The translations under genes were made by a program, and so were the position numbers. The notes under the pieces are model-generated. The model saw only the letters and a program-made list of their open reading frames with translations, ran no database searches and was not told the origin of the DNA. Positions 33,566-47,000 of a stretch of DNA of 64,000 nucleotides are shown piece by piece. Location: NCBI GenBank assembly GCA_003117195.1, contig BDSI01000100.1, forward strand, positions 248,001-312,000, read 5' to 3'. How positions within the stretch are numbered: the first letter of the stretch is position 1; the number at the start of each line of letters is the position of its first letter. The stretch comes from Eudorina sp. 2006-703-Eu-15. Taxonomy: Eukaryota; Chlorophyta; Chlorophyceae; Chlamydomonadales; Volvocaceae.

Positions 33566-36500
33566 ATGAAGTGCTTGTTAAGCTGCCTTCGCAGTGCACC
33601 GGCGACATCAAAGCAGAATTTGGATAATAATCTGACTACTTCTTTACCTGGCCGCGATAATCAGCTGGGCAACCCACCTGCGCAGCGCGCAAGCGCAAGT
33701 GTTTCCCGGCAACAGTCTTCGACCAGCGACAGGGCACAGGATTTTTCATCGTTTCTCACACAGGTATACGAGATACAAAGTCGAGCTCCTGTGACCGGCG
33801 AACCAATACAACAAGTCGGTGTTGATGCAAACCTGCAGGCGGTGCACGGTGTTTTCTCCAGGCTCAGCAGTATCACTGGTGACTATTCTTTCTACTGTCG
33901 CATAAATGTGTTGCTGGAAGCTTGTCGCGACGAGCTTGGAGCCTTTGATGTTAGGTACGCTATGCCACTGCTATGCTCGAGGGACTTAGGCAGACAAATT
34001 ATTCCCATGCGGCGGCATGCAGTAGATCTGTGCAACGGACCTCTGATGGTTCGCAGGCTGGCGTGCTTCTCACCGGACGGCGCCACCTGGGTCTTCCTGC
34101 CGTCCCAATTGGCGGACGGGGATGCGTTGCCGGCAGCGGCTGGCTGGGGCTACACCCACCTTTACCGGCTCCTGGACGTCGAGGTGAGGTGCAGCACTGA
34201 GTGCCCCACCTGACACGGCGGCGCTCACCTACCCCGCATCTGAGACGGCGTCAGCGGCGTTAGGGGGGGATATTCCTCACTCCCAGCAGCGGAGCGGCCG
34301 TCTCCCAGCTTCGGCCCTCTCCAGCTTCGGCCCTCTCCAGCCCGCCCGGCCCCGTCCGTCCGTAATGATAAAGTGGCCACATGTGACACTGCAATCCCTG
34401 TAGACGTACATATACATATGTGTGCGAATAAAATATAACGTCGGAAATGCAAACCCTTGATCGCGCCCAGTCCTCGTCAGGCTCTGCCGCGGCGGCGTGT
34501 GTCAGTCGCAGGCCAAGAGCCGGCCAGTCCGACCCGTACAGCCCAGCCCTGTTTTTTCCTTAGTACGGCCGGGAGAGGCTCTCTCTGTGTTTGGTGGTGG
34601 TGGTGGTGCTGCTGCTGCTGTTATGAGCGTCGTTGGGACGTTTCTTCGTCAGACGCCAACGTGGCCCCTAGAGCACCAGGCTGTGTTGACCTGCGTCTTC
34701 TGCTCGGCTACCTCCGCCTCCTGCTTCCCCCTCTCCTCCTCCTGCTGCCATGAGCTCGCCTCGAACGCCCCGGCTCAGACATTGGCCGCCTCCCGCGGCC
34801 TCCCGGGCCGCCCAACACGAGTGCTCATCACTGACGCACCACCCCATTCCGCTCCCACCCTGCCTATCGCCCCGATCCCGGCCTCCCACCCCCTGCCTCC
34901 GACCCCCTTTGTTTGGTTTTACTTTTCCCCCCCTCCCTCCCTTGAGCAGTCGGACTCGGTGGTGGTGCTGCGGGGGTACCACACGGTCGCGCTGCAGAGC
35001 CCAACGAGCACAGCCTTCAGCGCCTCCGGACCCACCGCCACCGGCGATGCCCAAGCCCGGCCCGTGCCGCTCTCCTCCTCGGCCGTCGCGATCGCCGCCC
35101 TGACGTCGGCGGCCGGCGCCGCCGCCGCCACCGCGTCCGCCGCGCCGCGGGCTCTCAGCGGCGCCGGCGTCCCCGGCACACAGCCAGAAGCCGTCTCCCG
35201 GCCGCGGATGGCGACGGGGATGGCGGGGCCGGCCGAGCTGACGGGGGCGGCGTGCTCGCAGCCGGCCCGTGTGTACTGCCGTACAACGCCACCGGAGGCC
35301 GCCTCCCTGAAAGGCTACCGTGTTTCGGAGGCCGTTTGGATCCAGTCCGCGGACTTGTTGGCGGTACCGGTGCGGGTGGAGGGACGGCTTGCGGCGGCGC
35401 TGCTGGTTGGCTGGGAGCAGCCGCCGGGCGGGGCCGCAGCGGCGGCGGCGCCGCCGCCCATGATGAGACCGCCGGCTGGCAAGGTCTCGACACAGTCGTC
35501 TGAGAAGCACGGCTTGAAGGGCGCGGCCAGCCGATTGCTGGGGTGCGGGAGCTTCCTGCTGGCCCCGGCGGTGCTGCCGCAGCTGCAGCGCCTGGCGCAG
35601 TTCATGGTGTTCGGGGTCATGGGTGACTCGCAGCAGCGGCGCGCGCTGACGCAGGTACGGCAGGAGCGGAAAAGGGGGGGAGAGGGCGGGCCCGGCGCGG
35701 GGTGAGGCGGGGGTTGGGGGGAAGGGACGGGGCGGGGAAGGGCGGAGGAAGGCACAGTGTGGGGGAGTTGGGTTGTGAAGTTCCGGAAGGGCGGGGCGGG
35801 GAGGGGCGGGGCCGCTGGGGACGACTTTGTTGTCGCCTCGTGGCGTCCCGGTGTGTGTAGTCTGGTGGACCTGTGACCGGTGGTGCGGTGGATCGGGGAA
35901 CAGCGTGGGGGGGGCGAGCGTGGGCTACACGTGTGTGAGTCTGCCTGTCGTAAGGCAGGAGCGCGCGCGCTTGTGTGTGCGTGTCGCCTGGCCCTGGCCC
36001 TGACCCTGGCCCCTGGATCTGAAGTCGCACTGCACCCGCGCTGCCCTGATCCCGCCCTCCGCCGCACAGGTGGCGCAGCGGTTCTCCCTCCTGCCCTTCG
36101 CAAACGGCCTGCACGACCTGGTGGCGGGGCTCCTGGATGCGGTCTCGGAGCTGCTTCAGATCAAGTGCGTTGGGAAGTCGTTCCACTCACATCAGTCAAC
36201 GGCTTTTCGCACGCGCGTGTTGCGCCACAGCTGCGCCCTGCTGCTGCGGACTGCGCGATGGACGCCTCTGGAATGGGGGGTCTTGGAATAGGACAAGGGA
36301 TAGGGATAGGACAAGGGATAGGACAGATTGGGAAAATGTGTGAGGGTAAGGTGGACCGGATAATCGTGTTGGGCAAGGGTATAGGAAAGCCTTGGTAGGG
36401 CAGGCAGAGCAAAGACCCGGGGGTGAGCGATGAGGGTGGGCGTTGGGAGGTCCACCACGCCGCCCTGTGCAGTGTCGCCCGCGCCCTGCTCTGCGCTGCC

Positions 36501-39500
36501 GGCCTGCACCCTAAAGCCCTAGAGCCCTCACCCAGCCTGGCCACGTGGCCAGCACGCGACGATAGGGCAGCCCATGGGTCGCGTCCAGGCCTTGCGCCCG
36601 GGCTTGGTGGAGGTTGGCTCCACGACATAGCGGGTTGCGTTGTACGGGGTTTGTGGGACAGCTTGACCGGGCCAGTGGACAGTGCCATGGAAAGGCCGGT
36701 TCGCCACCCGGATGAGGAGGTGACCTAAACAGGCAACGCTGGCGGCGAATCTGCGTCACTGCCTAAACAGGCAAGGTAGGGCGTAACGCGGCAAGGCAAG
36801 TGCGGCGACAACGGTGTTTTTCACGCACTCCACCGTCTCGTCTGCAATGCCGCAGCGAAGTAATCCCAAACACAGATATCCTGCTTCCTTTCGTCCCTCT
36901 TCTTTCCGCTCATGAAACCCTCTGCGCCCGGCCTTGCACCCTGGCGGACTTCCCCTCAACCATCACCTCAACCATTACCACCATCACCACTACCACGACA
37001 ACCCCAGCAGGCCATCTGCCCTCCTTACCTCTTCCAATCCCCCCCACCCCTCCCGCTTCCTTATGCTCCCCGCCTTGCGGGGCGGGGCTCTCCCGCACCT
37101 TGGCCCGCTCTTCATCCCTCCCATTCATGCCATCGCGCCCTCCCCTCTCCCCCCGCCCCCTCGGGAAAATGTCCTCTTCCCCCGCCCCTCGGGGAAAATG
37201 TCCACCAATTTCCTCTCCCCCCGCCCCCCGCCCACTCGCCCGCGAGCTCAGATTCGCAGTGCGGCTGCAGCCCATCCTGCTGCTCACCCACGGCCTGACA
37301 GCCGGCGGCCCCGCAGTGCTGTTCTCGGCTCGCCAAACCTCGGGCCCGCAGCCCCCGGGGTCCCAGCAGCAGTCCCAGCAGCAGTCCCAGCAGTCGCAGC
37401 AGCAGTCCCAGCAGCAGCCCGCTGCGGCCGGGCCCGACGGTATCTCGGCGCGGGCCGCATCGGGTGCTTCGGCGCTGGAGAGCTTGGTCGGGGCGGCGGG
37501 CATGCTGCCGCAGTCGGGCAGCCTGGGGGCCCTCCGGGAGGGGTCCCAGGAGGTGGTGGGCGGGGAGGGGGCCAGTCGGGTCAGGGCGGTGAGGATCACG
37601 TTGCACCACACGCTGCTGGCGGAGGCGGTCAGGTGGGAGGAGGGGGCGGGGGCGGGGCCGGGATGTGGACGGGGTCAAGGGCGGGGGCGGGGATGGGCGA
37701 GGGTTGCGTTGGGTAGGGCTGTGGGGAGGGGGGATTTCAGGTGAGGCCGGGGTGGGTCAGGGTAAAACAGCGGATAGAATGTAAATCAGAAAGCGGGTTA
37801 AGGGTGAAAAATAAAGGATAGCTGCGGAAGCACGTCAGAACGGGACACGGAGGTGGGACCGGGCTGGGCTCGGGGGCTGTCACCTTCTGGTGCGGTTGGG
37901 CGGGGATAGGGGAGTGGCGATGCAGCTACCCAGCACATGCGCGACATGGCGGGCACGGGGACGGGGAATCGACCCGTCGCGGAGGGGCGCGAGGGGCGGG
38001 CGGGCGGGACATCACATCAGGCGGCTTGGGCTCCGTTTTTTTGGCCTGCTACCTCTGCCTGTGACAACCCGATGGCAGCAACTGCCGCGGGACACCCCTA
38101 AAGCTCTCCAAAGTGGATGGAACGGATCGTGGATCGAAACGAGACAGAAAGCAAATTGATCATATGCGTGCGATTGCACCTCGCAGGACCGCGGCCAAAC
38201 AGGCGCCAGTGGCCGCAAGCCCTGCACCGCGCCCCGGCGCCACCGGCAGCGGCGCGGCCGCCGGCGGCCAGCTCGGTTCGTACGGTGGCGGGAGCAGGCA
38301 CTTCGAGGGGCAGGTGAGGAGGGGTGCGTGGGGGCCGGGGGGAGCGGCCCCTTGGCGATACTGCACTGGGTGTTGATGAACGAAAAACCCAAACACCCCG
38401 GAACGGGTGTGTCGTCCCATCCCACGCCCCCTCGTCCCCCACCGAAGTGGTGTCGTCGTCCCTCACCGAGTGGTATCGTCGAGCACCTCGCCGCCCGCAG
38501 TGCCGCGCTCTCGCCCCTCTTGGCTCTAGTCTAGCCCGCCGGGCTGCGTGCTCCCGGGGTTGGTCTTCCCTGGAACGTTCCTCCTCAGACCTTTCCTTCC
38601 CGGGCCCACGATCCCGATCCGGATCTAGATCCGGATCCAGATCCAGATCTCGATTCGGATCCGAATCCCGATGTGGATGACCCCACGGCGCCACCCTCCT
38701 CCTCTTTCGCAGGACCTCGCCTCCGCTACCGACCTCCCCGCCCTCCCCACACCAGCGGGCGCGCCTGAACCCGCCGCCGCCCGGCCCGCCGCCGCCCCGC
38801 GCCCCCTCGCGCCGCCGATGCCGTCCTTCCACACCACCATCGTCACCAACATCGCCGCACACATGCTGGAGGAGGGGGCTCCCTGTAGGGACCTGCTGCT
38901 CTGCTCCAATCTGACGGGATCGGGCACCTCGGGCTCAATGGTTCTGGCGTTGGAGGCGACGGCATGGACGGGCGGCCTCAGCGGCGGCGGCGGCGGCGGA
39001 CCCCTGGCAGCCCTGACGGCGGCGGTGGCGGCGGCGAACGCGTCGTTGGGCAGCGGCGGTGGCAGCGCGCCGGAGGGGATGCAGCGGGCGAATTCGGCGC
39101 AGGGCGGGGCGGCCGCAGGGCTGTGGGGCATACCGCTGCCGCCGGCGTTGTTGACACCGGCTGTGGGGCTGCCGCAGTCGCAGCGGCAGTTTGGGATGTA
39201 TGTGATGTGCCCGGAGGTGCTGCCGGGGGGGGTGCTGTCGGCCATCGCGGGGGAGCTCAAGCAGCTGCTGGGGGTGAGCAGGGAGGGAGGGAGGGAGGGA
39301 GGGAGGGAGAGGGGTGGACTGTGAGGTGGACTGTGAGGTGGAGGGGGAGGGGGTCAAGAAGAGGTGGTGCAGCCGGGGGTGCGAATCGGTCAGGAGCGGC
39401 CGCTGTCCCGCCTGCCCCTCCCGGGGAGGGGTGTGCGCGGCGGCGGCCATCAGACCGGATCCAGGATCCAGGATCCAGGACCAGCCGCGCTCTATCTCCA

Positions 39501-42500
39501 CCTATCCCCGCCTCCCTTTGACAGCTCCAGGGGAGTGACGGACAGCTCTCCCGGTTGAGAGGTGCGTGTGCTTCATAACCCTGCTCGGTCATGTGCTCGT
39601 GTCTCACGCCTCCCCTAGAACCACACCTGGGTTCCCACAGCTCACAGGCCCGGCCACAGGTCGGCAGCCGAGCCGGGTGGGGTTCGATCAACTTACCGCA
39701 CCCCCCCCCGCGTCGCCAGCCCCACAAGATCCCTGGGAGGCTGGAACTCCGGAACTCCCTGGAAGAACTTTGGGGTCCCTCAACCACCTGCGCTTCCCTT
39801 TCTAAAACCCCCGCACCCTCACACCCCTCTTGTACGCACACCTGCTACCGTATGCACACCCCTCTTCACACCCCGTAAGTATACTGCGTCATGCTGGGTG
39901 TGCCCGGGTTCGTTCTACGGGTTTATTTGTTTTTTTCAATTTAACCCCTCTTCAAGCTCTGCGGTGTCCATCCGGACTTCGCTCTGGACGTGCCGTATGT
40001 CCTAACCTTTCGTGTCACAACCTCGCCCGAACCCTAGAACCCCCTCCACCCCTTCCACTCCCAACCCAACCCAACCCACCCCCCAACCCCCGCAGATGGC
40101 TCTGTTCGCCTGCCGGGACAGCTCCCTGTCGCTCTTCAGCGGCAGCCGCTGCGCCTGGGAGCTTAACAGCCTTCAGGAGCGGCTGCTGGGGCTGAACCCG
40201 GGGACGTCCGGCGCGGCCTCCCTGTCTGCGTCCCTGGCCAATGCCATCGCCGCCGCCAGCGGGGTGTCAGCGACGCGGCCGACGTCGCAGCCGGCGATGT
40301 CGCTGCCGCAGGGCAACGCCAACGCGGCGATGGGGACAATGAGGGACGCGACGTCACCGGCGCCGGTGGTCTCGGGCTCAATTCGGCGAGGTGAGGGGCG
40401 GGGCGGGAGGATGGCGTGATGTGAGGGGGGGACGGGGGCCGTGTCGCCATCATCGCCATTCGAAACAACGATTACCGGTCTGGCGATTTGCCGCTGCCGG
40501 TATTGATCGGCATTGAGGGCGGGCAGATGAGGGTGGTGGATCTCTCTAGGGTCCCGCGGCGGGCTGCGGCTAACTGTCGCTTTTGGCTGCAGCACTGCGG
40601 ACTACTGCTATCTCCAAGCCACCCAGCTAACCATGGGGCTTCTCCCGAGACCTTCCCCCTGCCCCCTGCCTGGGTCCTGGTCGGTGGTCGGCTTGGCCGA
40701 CTCAGGCCCTGCCGCGCCTGCCCCTGCCCTTCATGGCGCCTGTTTCTTCTTTCTACAACCCTCGACCTTCCCCCAGACCCAGATCCTGACCCTGACCCTG
40801 ACCCTGACCCTGACCCTGACCCTGACCCAGACCCTGACCCTGACCCTGACCCTGACCCTGACCCTGACCTCCTGTCCCCCACCTCCCGCCTGATGGCCCC
40901 CTCCCAGACGGCCGGCCGCTGCCGCGCTCCCTCTTCGCCCTGGCCACCAGCAACAGCAGCCTGTCAGCGGGGGGCATCCGGTCCGCGGGCTGTGTGCGGC
41001 TGCCGCCCTCGCACATGCAGCAGCTGGCGGGGCCCGGAGGCGCCTCGGGCCGCGGACTGGAGAGGCAGCTGAACGACTCGCCCGCGGCGGCGGAGCGGCT
41101 GCTGATGGAGGCGCGGGGTGCGATTGCGGTTGCGGTTGCGGTTGCGATTGCGGTTGCGGTTGCGTGTGGCGAAGGGAAAGGCTTGACCTGCCTATTCCCC
41201 CAACCCGGATAATGCCCCAGGGGCTCCGAATGCCATCCGAATATTACCGGGGGTGTCGTAAGGATTCGGTTGTTGAGATTCAGGGACCACGAGCGGGAGC
41301 GAGCCTGGGACCTGGGGCCGGGGTTGCCCGGCGGTGCTGCTGTGCCGGATGGCAAGCAAGGCGCCGGATGATTATGTCATGATGGGTGTAAACGTGTAAT
41401 GCAGCGAGCGCGCAGCATGTGCTGCGCGTTGCGGGGACTTTGCTGCATTGACTAGCAATTTGTTCAAGCGATCTCCCTGGCGCGGATAGGAAATGGGCGG
41501 AGAGGGTGATGTTCCGCCGTACGCAATGGTCCGTCGGGTCTGACATTCGTACAGTCGTACTGCGGTCTGGATCGTGCGCACTGCGCAGGCAGCACGCCCG
41601 GGGAACTGGAGGGGATGCGGTGGCTGCTGGCCAGCTCGCCCGAGGTGCTGTTGGAGGCCCCCGCCGCGGGGCCATCGCCCCTCGAGGTGAGAGGGGCCCC
41701 GAAGGAGGGAGGGAGGGAGGGAGGGAGGGAGGGAGGAGGGAGGGAGGGAGGGAGGGAGGGAGGGAGGAGGGAGGGAGGGAGGGAGGGAGGGAGGGAGGGA
41801 GGGAGGGAGGGAGGGAGGGAGGGAGGGAGGAGGGAGGGAGGGAGGGAGGGAGGGAGGGAGGGAGGGAGGGAGGGAGGAGGGAGGGAGGGAGGAGGGAGGG
41901 AGGGAGGGAGGGAGGAGGGAGGGAGGAGGGAGGGAGGGAGGGAGGGAGGGAGGGAGGAGGGAGGGAGGGAGGGAGGGAGGGAGGGAGGGAGGGATGAATT
42001 GGAGACTGCCCTGACACACTCAGCACGGCGACATGTGCTGGGATGGGAGGGCGGGTGGGTGGGTGGGTGGGTGGGCAGCAGTTTAGGTGGAGGGCGAGGT
42101 TGGGGTCAAGAGGTGTGGGGAGGGGTCGGGCGGGGTGGGCGGGTGGGGCGGGTCGGGCGGGGTGGGGCGGGGTGGGCGGGTCACATACACACACATAGGG
42201 TGTACAGGCGCTGGTGTGCGTGCCTGGTGGTAGTCAAAATAACGCGGCTGTAGAGCATGCGTCTGGTGGCAAGGGGGCTGTAGGCACCTGGGCTAGTTGA
42301 GCTGGCTAATGGACTATCAGGTGGACGCAGTCCTGCGACGATTACGGTAGGCGGTGAGTACCCCCCTCGATGGGCGGTACAGTGTGGACTAAGTGGACTA
42401 CGCCCCTCCTCATCAGAGGAGTGCTTCGGCGGTCTCCCGTATGGGGCGGGTTAGCGCCCCCGGCCAGCGTCGGCCCGGCAGATATGTAACGATTCACACA

Positions 42501-43998
42501 TACACACACATACACACACATACACACACATACACACACATACACACACATACACACACATACACACACATACACACATACACACACACCGTACACGCCC
42601 TCGTACACGTACACTGCCCCGCCGCCTGCTGGCCCACGCGCACGTCCGGTTGGGCGTCCTCGTCAAGCACCCGCACGCTGCCGTACCCTCAGGTGATGGT
42701 TTCCTCGATGCGGTCGGGGCTGACGGCGGCGCTGACCAACGCCGTCACCACGGATGCCGGCGACGAAGCCAGGTGAGGGGGTGGGGGCCCCCTCTTAGGG
42801 CGCGGCGACTGACAAGCCAGGGGCCTGCGGGCGCAGCGGCCCTCTGCCCCCCTCGCCGTGTGACCCCACCGGTGGCCCCCATCCGGGCGGGAACACATCG
42901 GTGCCGCCGCCGGGTAGCGGCGGGGGAGGGAACGAGAGGCCCCCGAGAGGCCACATCCGCACACCCGCGGAGATGACCACCCGCAGCGCTCGGAGCGGGC
43001 CGCCGGGGGGACTGCGCGGCCCTGTACGGCACAGAGCGGGCCCCGGCAGGCTCCGTCACGCCCCCCACCCGTCCTCCTGCCGCTGCCGCCGCCGCCCTCT
43101 CGATCCGACGATCCCGTCCCACCGCCAGGGCCGCCATCTCTCAGGAACTTGCGGCGCTTCGGCTCTTTGACGTCATCGGCCGGGGGGCCAGGTGGGTGGG
43201 CGGGTGGGTGGGTGGGTGGGTGGGTGGCTTCACCGGGGGATATGGATTGGGGAACCGATACGTGGCACAGGAGTCAATACGCGACCCAAGTTACTTACCA
43301 TACATACCTGAATTGTGCGCTCACTGTTACCTCGGGCGACCGCGTCGCCGCCGGACTCCACCGGGGGAGGGGCGCCGAAGGGGCCGCGTTGCGATCTGCG
43401 GGTCATGTCAGTGGAGGCCACCGCGCACCCACGGAGCACAGGATGGGATGGGAGTGTGCCCTCGGCCGGTGTCGCGACGTTTCCCCACCGTCACCCCACC
43501 GCGCCACACCCTGCCACATACGCACGCCACGCACAGATCTGTGGGTTACGGTACCTCGCCAAACACACACAGATACGGGGGCACCCCTGTTGGGCCCCAT
43601 TCGGCAAGTCCTGCATGCACCGTATAGACAGCAGGTCAGGTCAGTGGCAAGGGTGATGCGCAGTGCAGCCAAGGTATGGGCCAGCGCGCCTCAGGGCTCA
43701 CTGACATACCCCACTCCACCCCACCTATAAGCCTAAACCCACCCCAACTAACTCCTAAAAACCCAAACCCACTCCACCCCACCCAGACCCCACCCCACTC
43801 CACTCCACCAACCCTAGAGATGGCTGCCCGGCTCTCCCCGGATCGCACCGCGCTCGGTACTGCTCCTCTGCCATGGCCCCGCAGGGTGTCGTATTCTACG
43901 GCACGCTCCACGGGTTGGAGACGGCCGTCAAGGTTATCGTACACAGGGGCAAAGGGGAGCCGCTGGCGCACGACGGGGGCGAAGCGGGAGAAGGCGAG

Positions 43999-44032
<34 letters not shown>

Positions 44033-47000
44033 CCGCCGGCGGGGGCGTCGCAGGCGGCGGAGAGGAGTGCGGCGCGGAGGGCAACAGCGACCTATCCCGA
44101 ATACGAAAGGTGCGCTGGTCTTGCCTGTCCGCGGGTGCCGTACCGTACTGCACCGTATGGTACAGTGTCGTACCCGAACGGGGTTGTGGTGGGACCAAGG
44201 TGACTGGTATGGGGGTCTGGGACCTATCCACCGGTATGTACGACAAGTAGGAAGTAAGTGCTCGTACTGTTGGGGCCCCCCTGCAGTCTGCGTCCGCGTT
44301 GCCTGCTGAGGTTCCATCCCGTACCTTCACGTACCTGTACGGCAGGCAAAGCGGGGCGCCCTGGAGCTGGTGGTGACGGGGGCGCTGTCGCACCCCAACA
44401 TCGTCCAGGTGGGGGTGGGGGTGAAGGTGGGGGGGGGTGGGGGTGGGGTGGGGTGGGGGTGGGGGTGGGGTGGGGGGGGGGGCTGGGGGCTTTAAAGACA
44501 CAGAGACCAGAAACGAACCCGGCCACACCCACAATCGCGCAGAATGCTTACGTGCGGGCGTACCTAGGGGTATGGGTGGGGAGCCGTGGGGGGTGCTGGT
44601 GGTTGTGCGTGTTCTCAGCCAGGCAGAACAGGACGTGGTGGGTGTGGGTGTGGGGTGTGGGTGTGGTGTGGGTGTGGGTGTGGGGTGTGGTGTGGGTGTG
44701 GGCGTGGGCGTGGGCATGGGTGTGGATGTGGATGTGGGTGTGGGTGTGGGTGTGGGCGTGTGGGTTGCCGGGTGAGGGGCGGTTGAATAAACACGGTCTC
44801 GGGGGCCCAAGCCCTGACGTGGCAGGAGGGTAGGTGACTGTGTTCCCTGTCACAGCCCGGGGGCCTGCTCCCCCGCCCGGTGTGTGCCGGTGCCCCACAT
44901 CCGCCCCGGCGGCGGCCGACCCCTCCCGGGGTTGGGGGTTCGTACTGGGGGTGGGCAGCGTTCTGTGTGCTTGTTGCGGCGTAGGGTATGCAATTTCGAC
45001 CGCCTTCCCCTTCCCCCTTCCCCCGCCCCCCTTCCCCCCCTTTCCCCGCCCCCTTCAGGTGCTGGCCTCCTTCTCGACGTCATTATGGTCCGCTGCACCT
45101 ACCGCAACGAGCCCAACCCCCGGCTGAGGCTGGTGACCAAGGACGACCCCATACTCGCCAACTGGGACGCGCCCGGTGGGGTGGGCAGGGGGCAGGGGGA
45201 GAGAGGGGGCAGGCAGGGGGCAGGCAGGGGGGCAGGCAGGGGGAGAGAGGGGGTAGGCAGGGGGGCAGGCAGGCAGGGGGCAGTCGGGGAGTTGTGGGAA
45301 CGGGTGCAAGGGGGACGATTTCCGGGAGGGTGCTGGGGCCGATGGGGCGGAGTCAGCGCATGACGGCGGGGTCGGGTTGGGCCTTGCTTATCGTACACAC
45401 GCTGCCACACACACGCCTCTGGGCTAGTTGTTTTGTTCACCACCGCTCCCTCGCCCCCTGCGGCCTCCGCCACCCCCCCTTGAACCCACCCACCCCCACC
45501 CCCAAACCCACCCCACCCCATACACACACACACACACACACCTCGTCAGGGCCGCTCAACACGGTGGCCTGTCTCGAGTACTGCGACGCGGGGACACTGC
45601 TGGAGGCCGCCCACGCGGGAGCCTTCAGGCCGCCGGGCAGCTCGTGCTCAGCGGCGCCGTGCGGCCGGCACTGGTGCCGCTGTACACCAGTCTGCTGGAG
45701 GTGGGGGAGGAGGAGGGAGGGAGAGGGCGGGTGGGGGGGGTGGGGGGTGGGTGGACGGGGGAGGCAGGTTTCCCTGTCTTTATTGACATGAGGCGGAGGG
45801 GATGGGGGAGGGAGGGAGAAGGGGGAGGGGATGGGAGCGTGTGGCAGTCCGGGGGGCGGTCAGGACGCTGTGTATGCGGGCGTCCTGATCCTACGGACTT
45901 GCACCGCCGCCTGGCCTGGCCTGGCCTGGCCTGGCCTGTGCGACGCCAGTCCTGATGCACGCGGGGAGGGTCCTGGGCGCCCTCCGCTGGCTCCCATCCT
46001 GCCTGCCACCTCCCGGACCCCCCTCCCCCGTCCCCCTCCGCTCGCGAACATCGCACACCCCGACACGCCGTTATACACCCTGTTATCACATGGGAGGCAA
46101 CTTGAGGGCACTGCTGCGTCCCAGCGGACAAACACACGCCATGCTTTTAAACGTCCAGCTCCCGCTCATCCCTGTCAACAGCGCAAAATGTCACTTCTCG
46201 CCGAACACACCCACAGACGCTCGCAATCATGGAAAATCTGCCCCGCCACCCGCCCCACCTGCCCCACCCCACCAGGTGGCCCTGGCGCTGCGCTACCTGC
46301 ACTCCCGTCGGCTGGTGCACTGCGACCTCAAGCCCGCCAACGTGCTGCTCAAGAGCTCCACTCGCGACCCGAGGGGTGGACGTGCAAGGTGGCGGTGGCG
46401 GGTCGGTGGGCCGGCGGCGTCGGCGGGCCGGCGGCGTCGGCGGCCGGCGGCGGTGGTCGGCGGGCCGGTGGGTCGGCGGCCGGTGGGTCGGCGGGCCGGC
46501 GGCGTCGGCGGGCCGGCGGGTCGGCGGGCCGGCGGGTCGGCGGGCCGGTGGGTCGGCGGGCCGGTGGGTCGCGGGCCGGTGGGTCGGCGGGCCGGTGGGT
46601 CGGCGGGCCGGTGGGTCGGCGGGCGGCGGGTCGGCGGGCCGGCGGGTCGGCGGGCCGGCAAGGCCGCAGCGTGGGGGCCTTCCACCCTTGGCCCCGCCTC
46701 CCTGAAAGGCCTTTCCTGTCCCAGCGCCGCACTTTCCCCTTCAGGAATCAGCTCCGTCCGCCAGTCGCGCCCTGACTGCTTGAGCTGCGTGCGCGTGTTC
46801 CGCCATCCGTGCCCCCCCTTCCCTGACCCGTGGGTCGCAGCTGAGCGACTTTGGCTGCGTGCGGCTGATGACGGAGCTGCCGGTCACGCCGGAGGAGCTG
46901 CAGCAGCAGCGGCCGCTGCAGCAGAAACGGCCGCCGTCGGAGCAGCCGCCACCGGCCGGGTCCGCATGTCAGCAGCACCAGCACCACCACCCGCAGCGCA

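Noticed and set aside
42492..42590. Possible CRISPR-like regular array
   Set aside because: It is a pure CACACATA microsatellite tail without unique spacers, in a eukaryotic intron.
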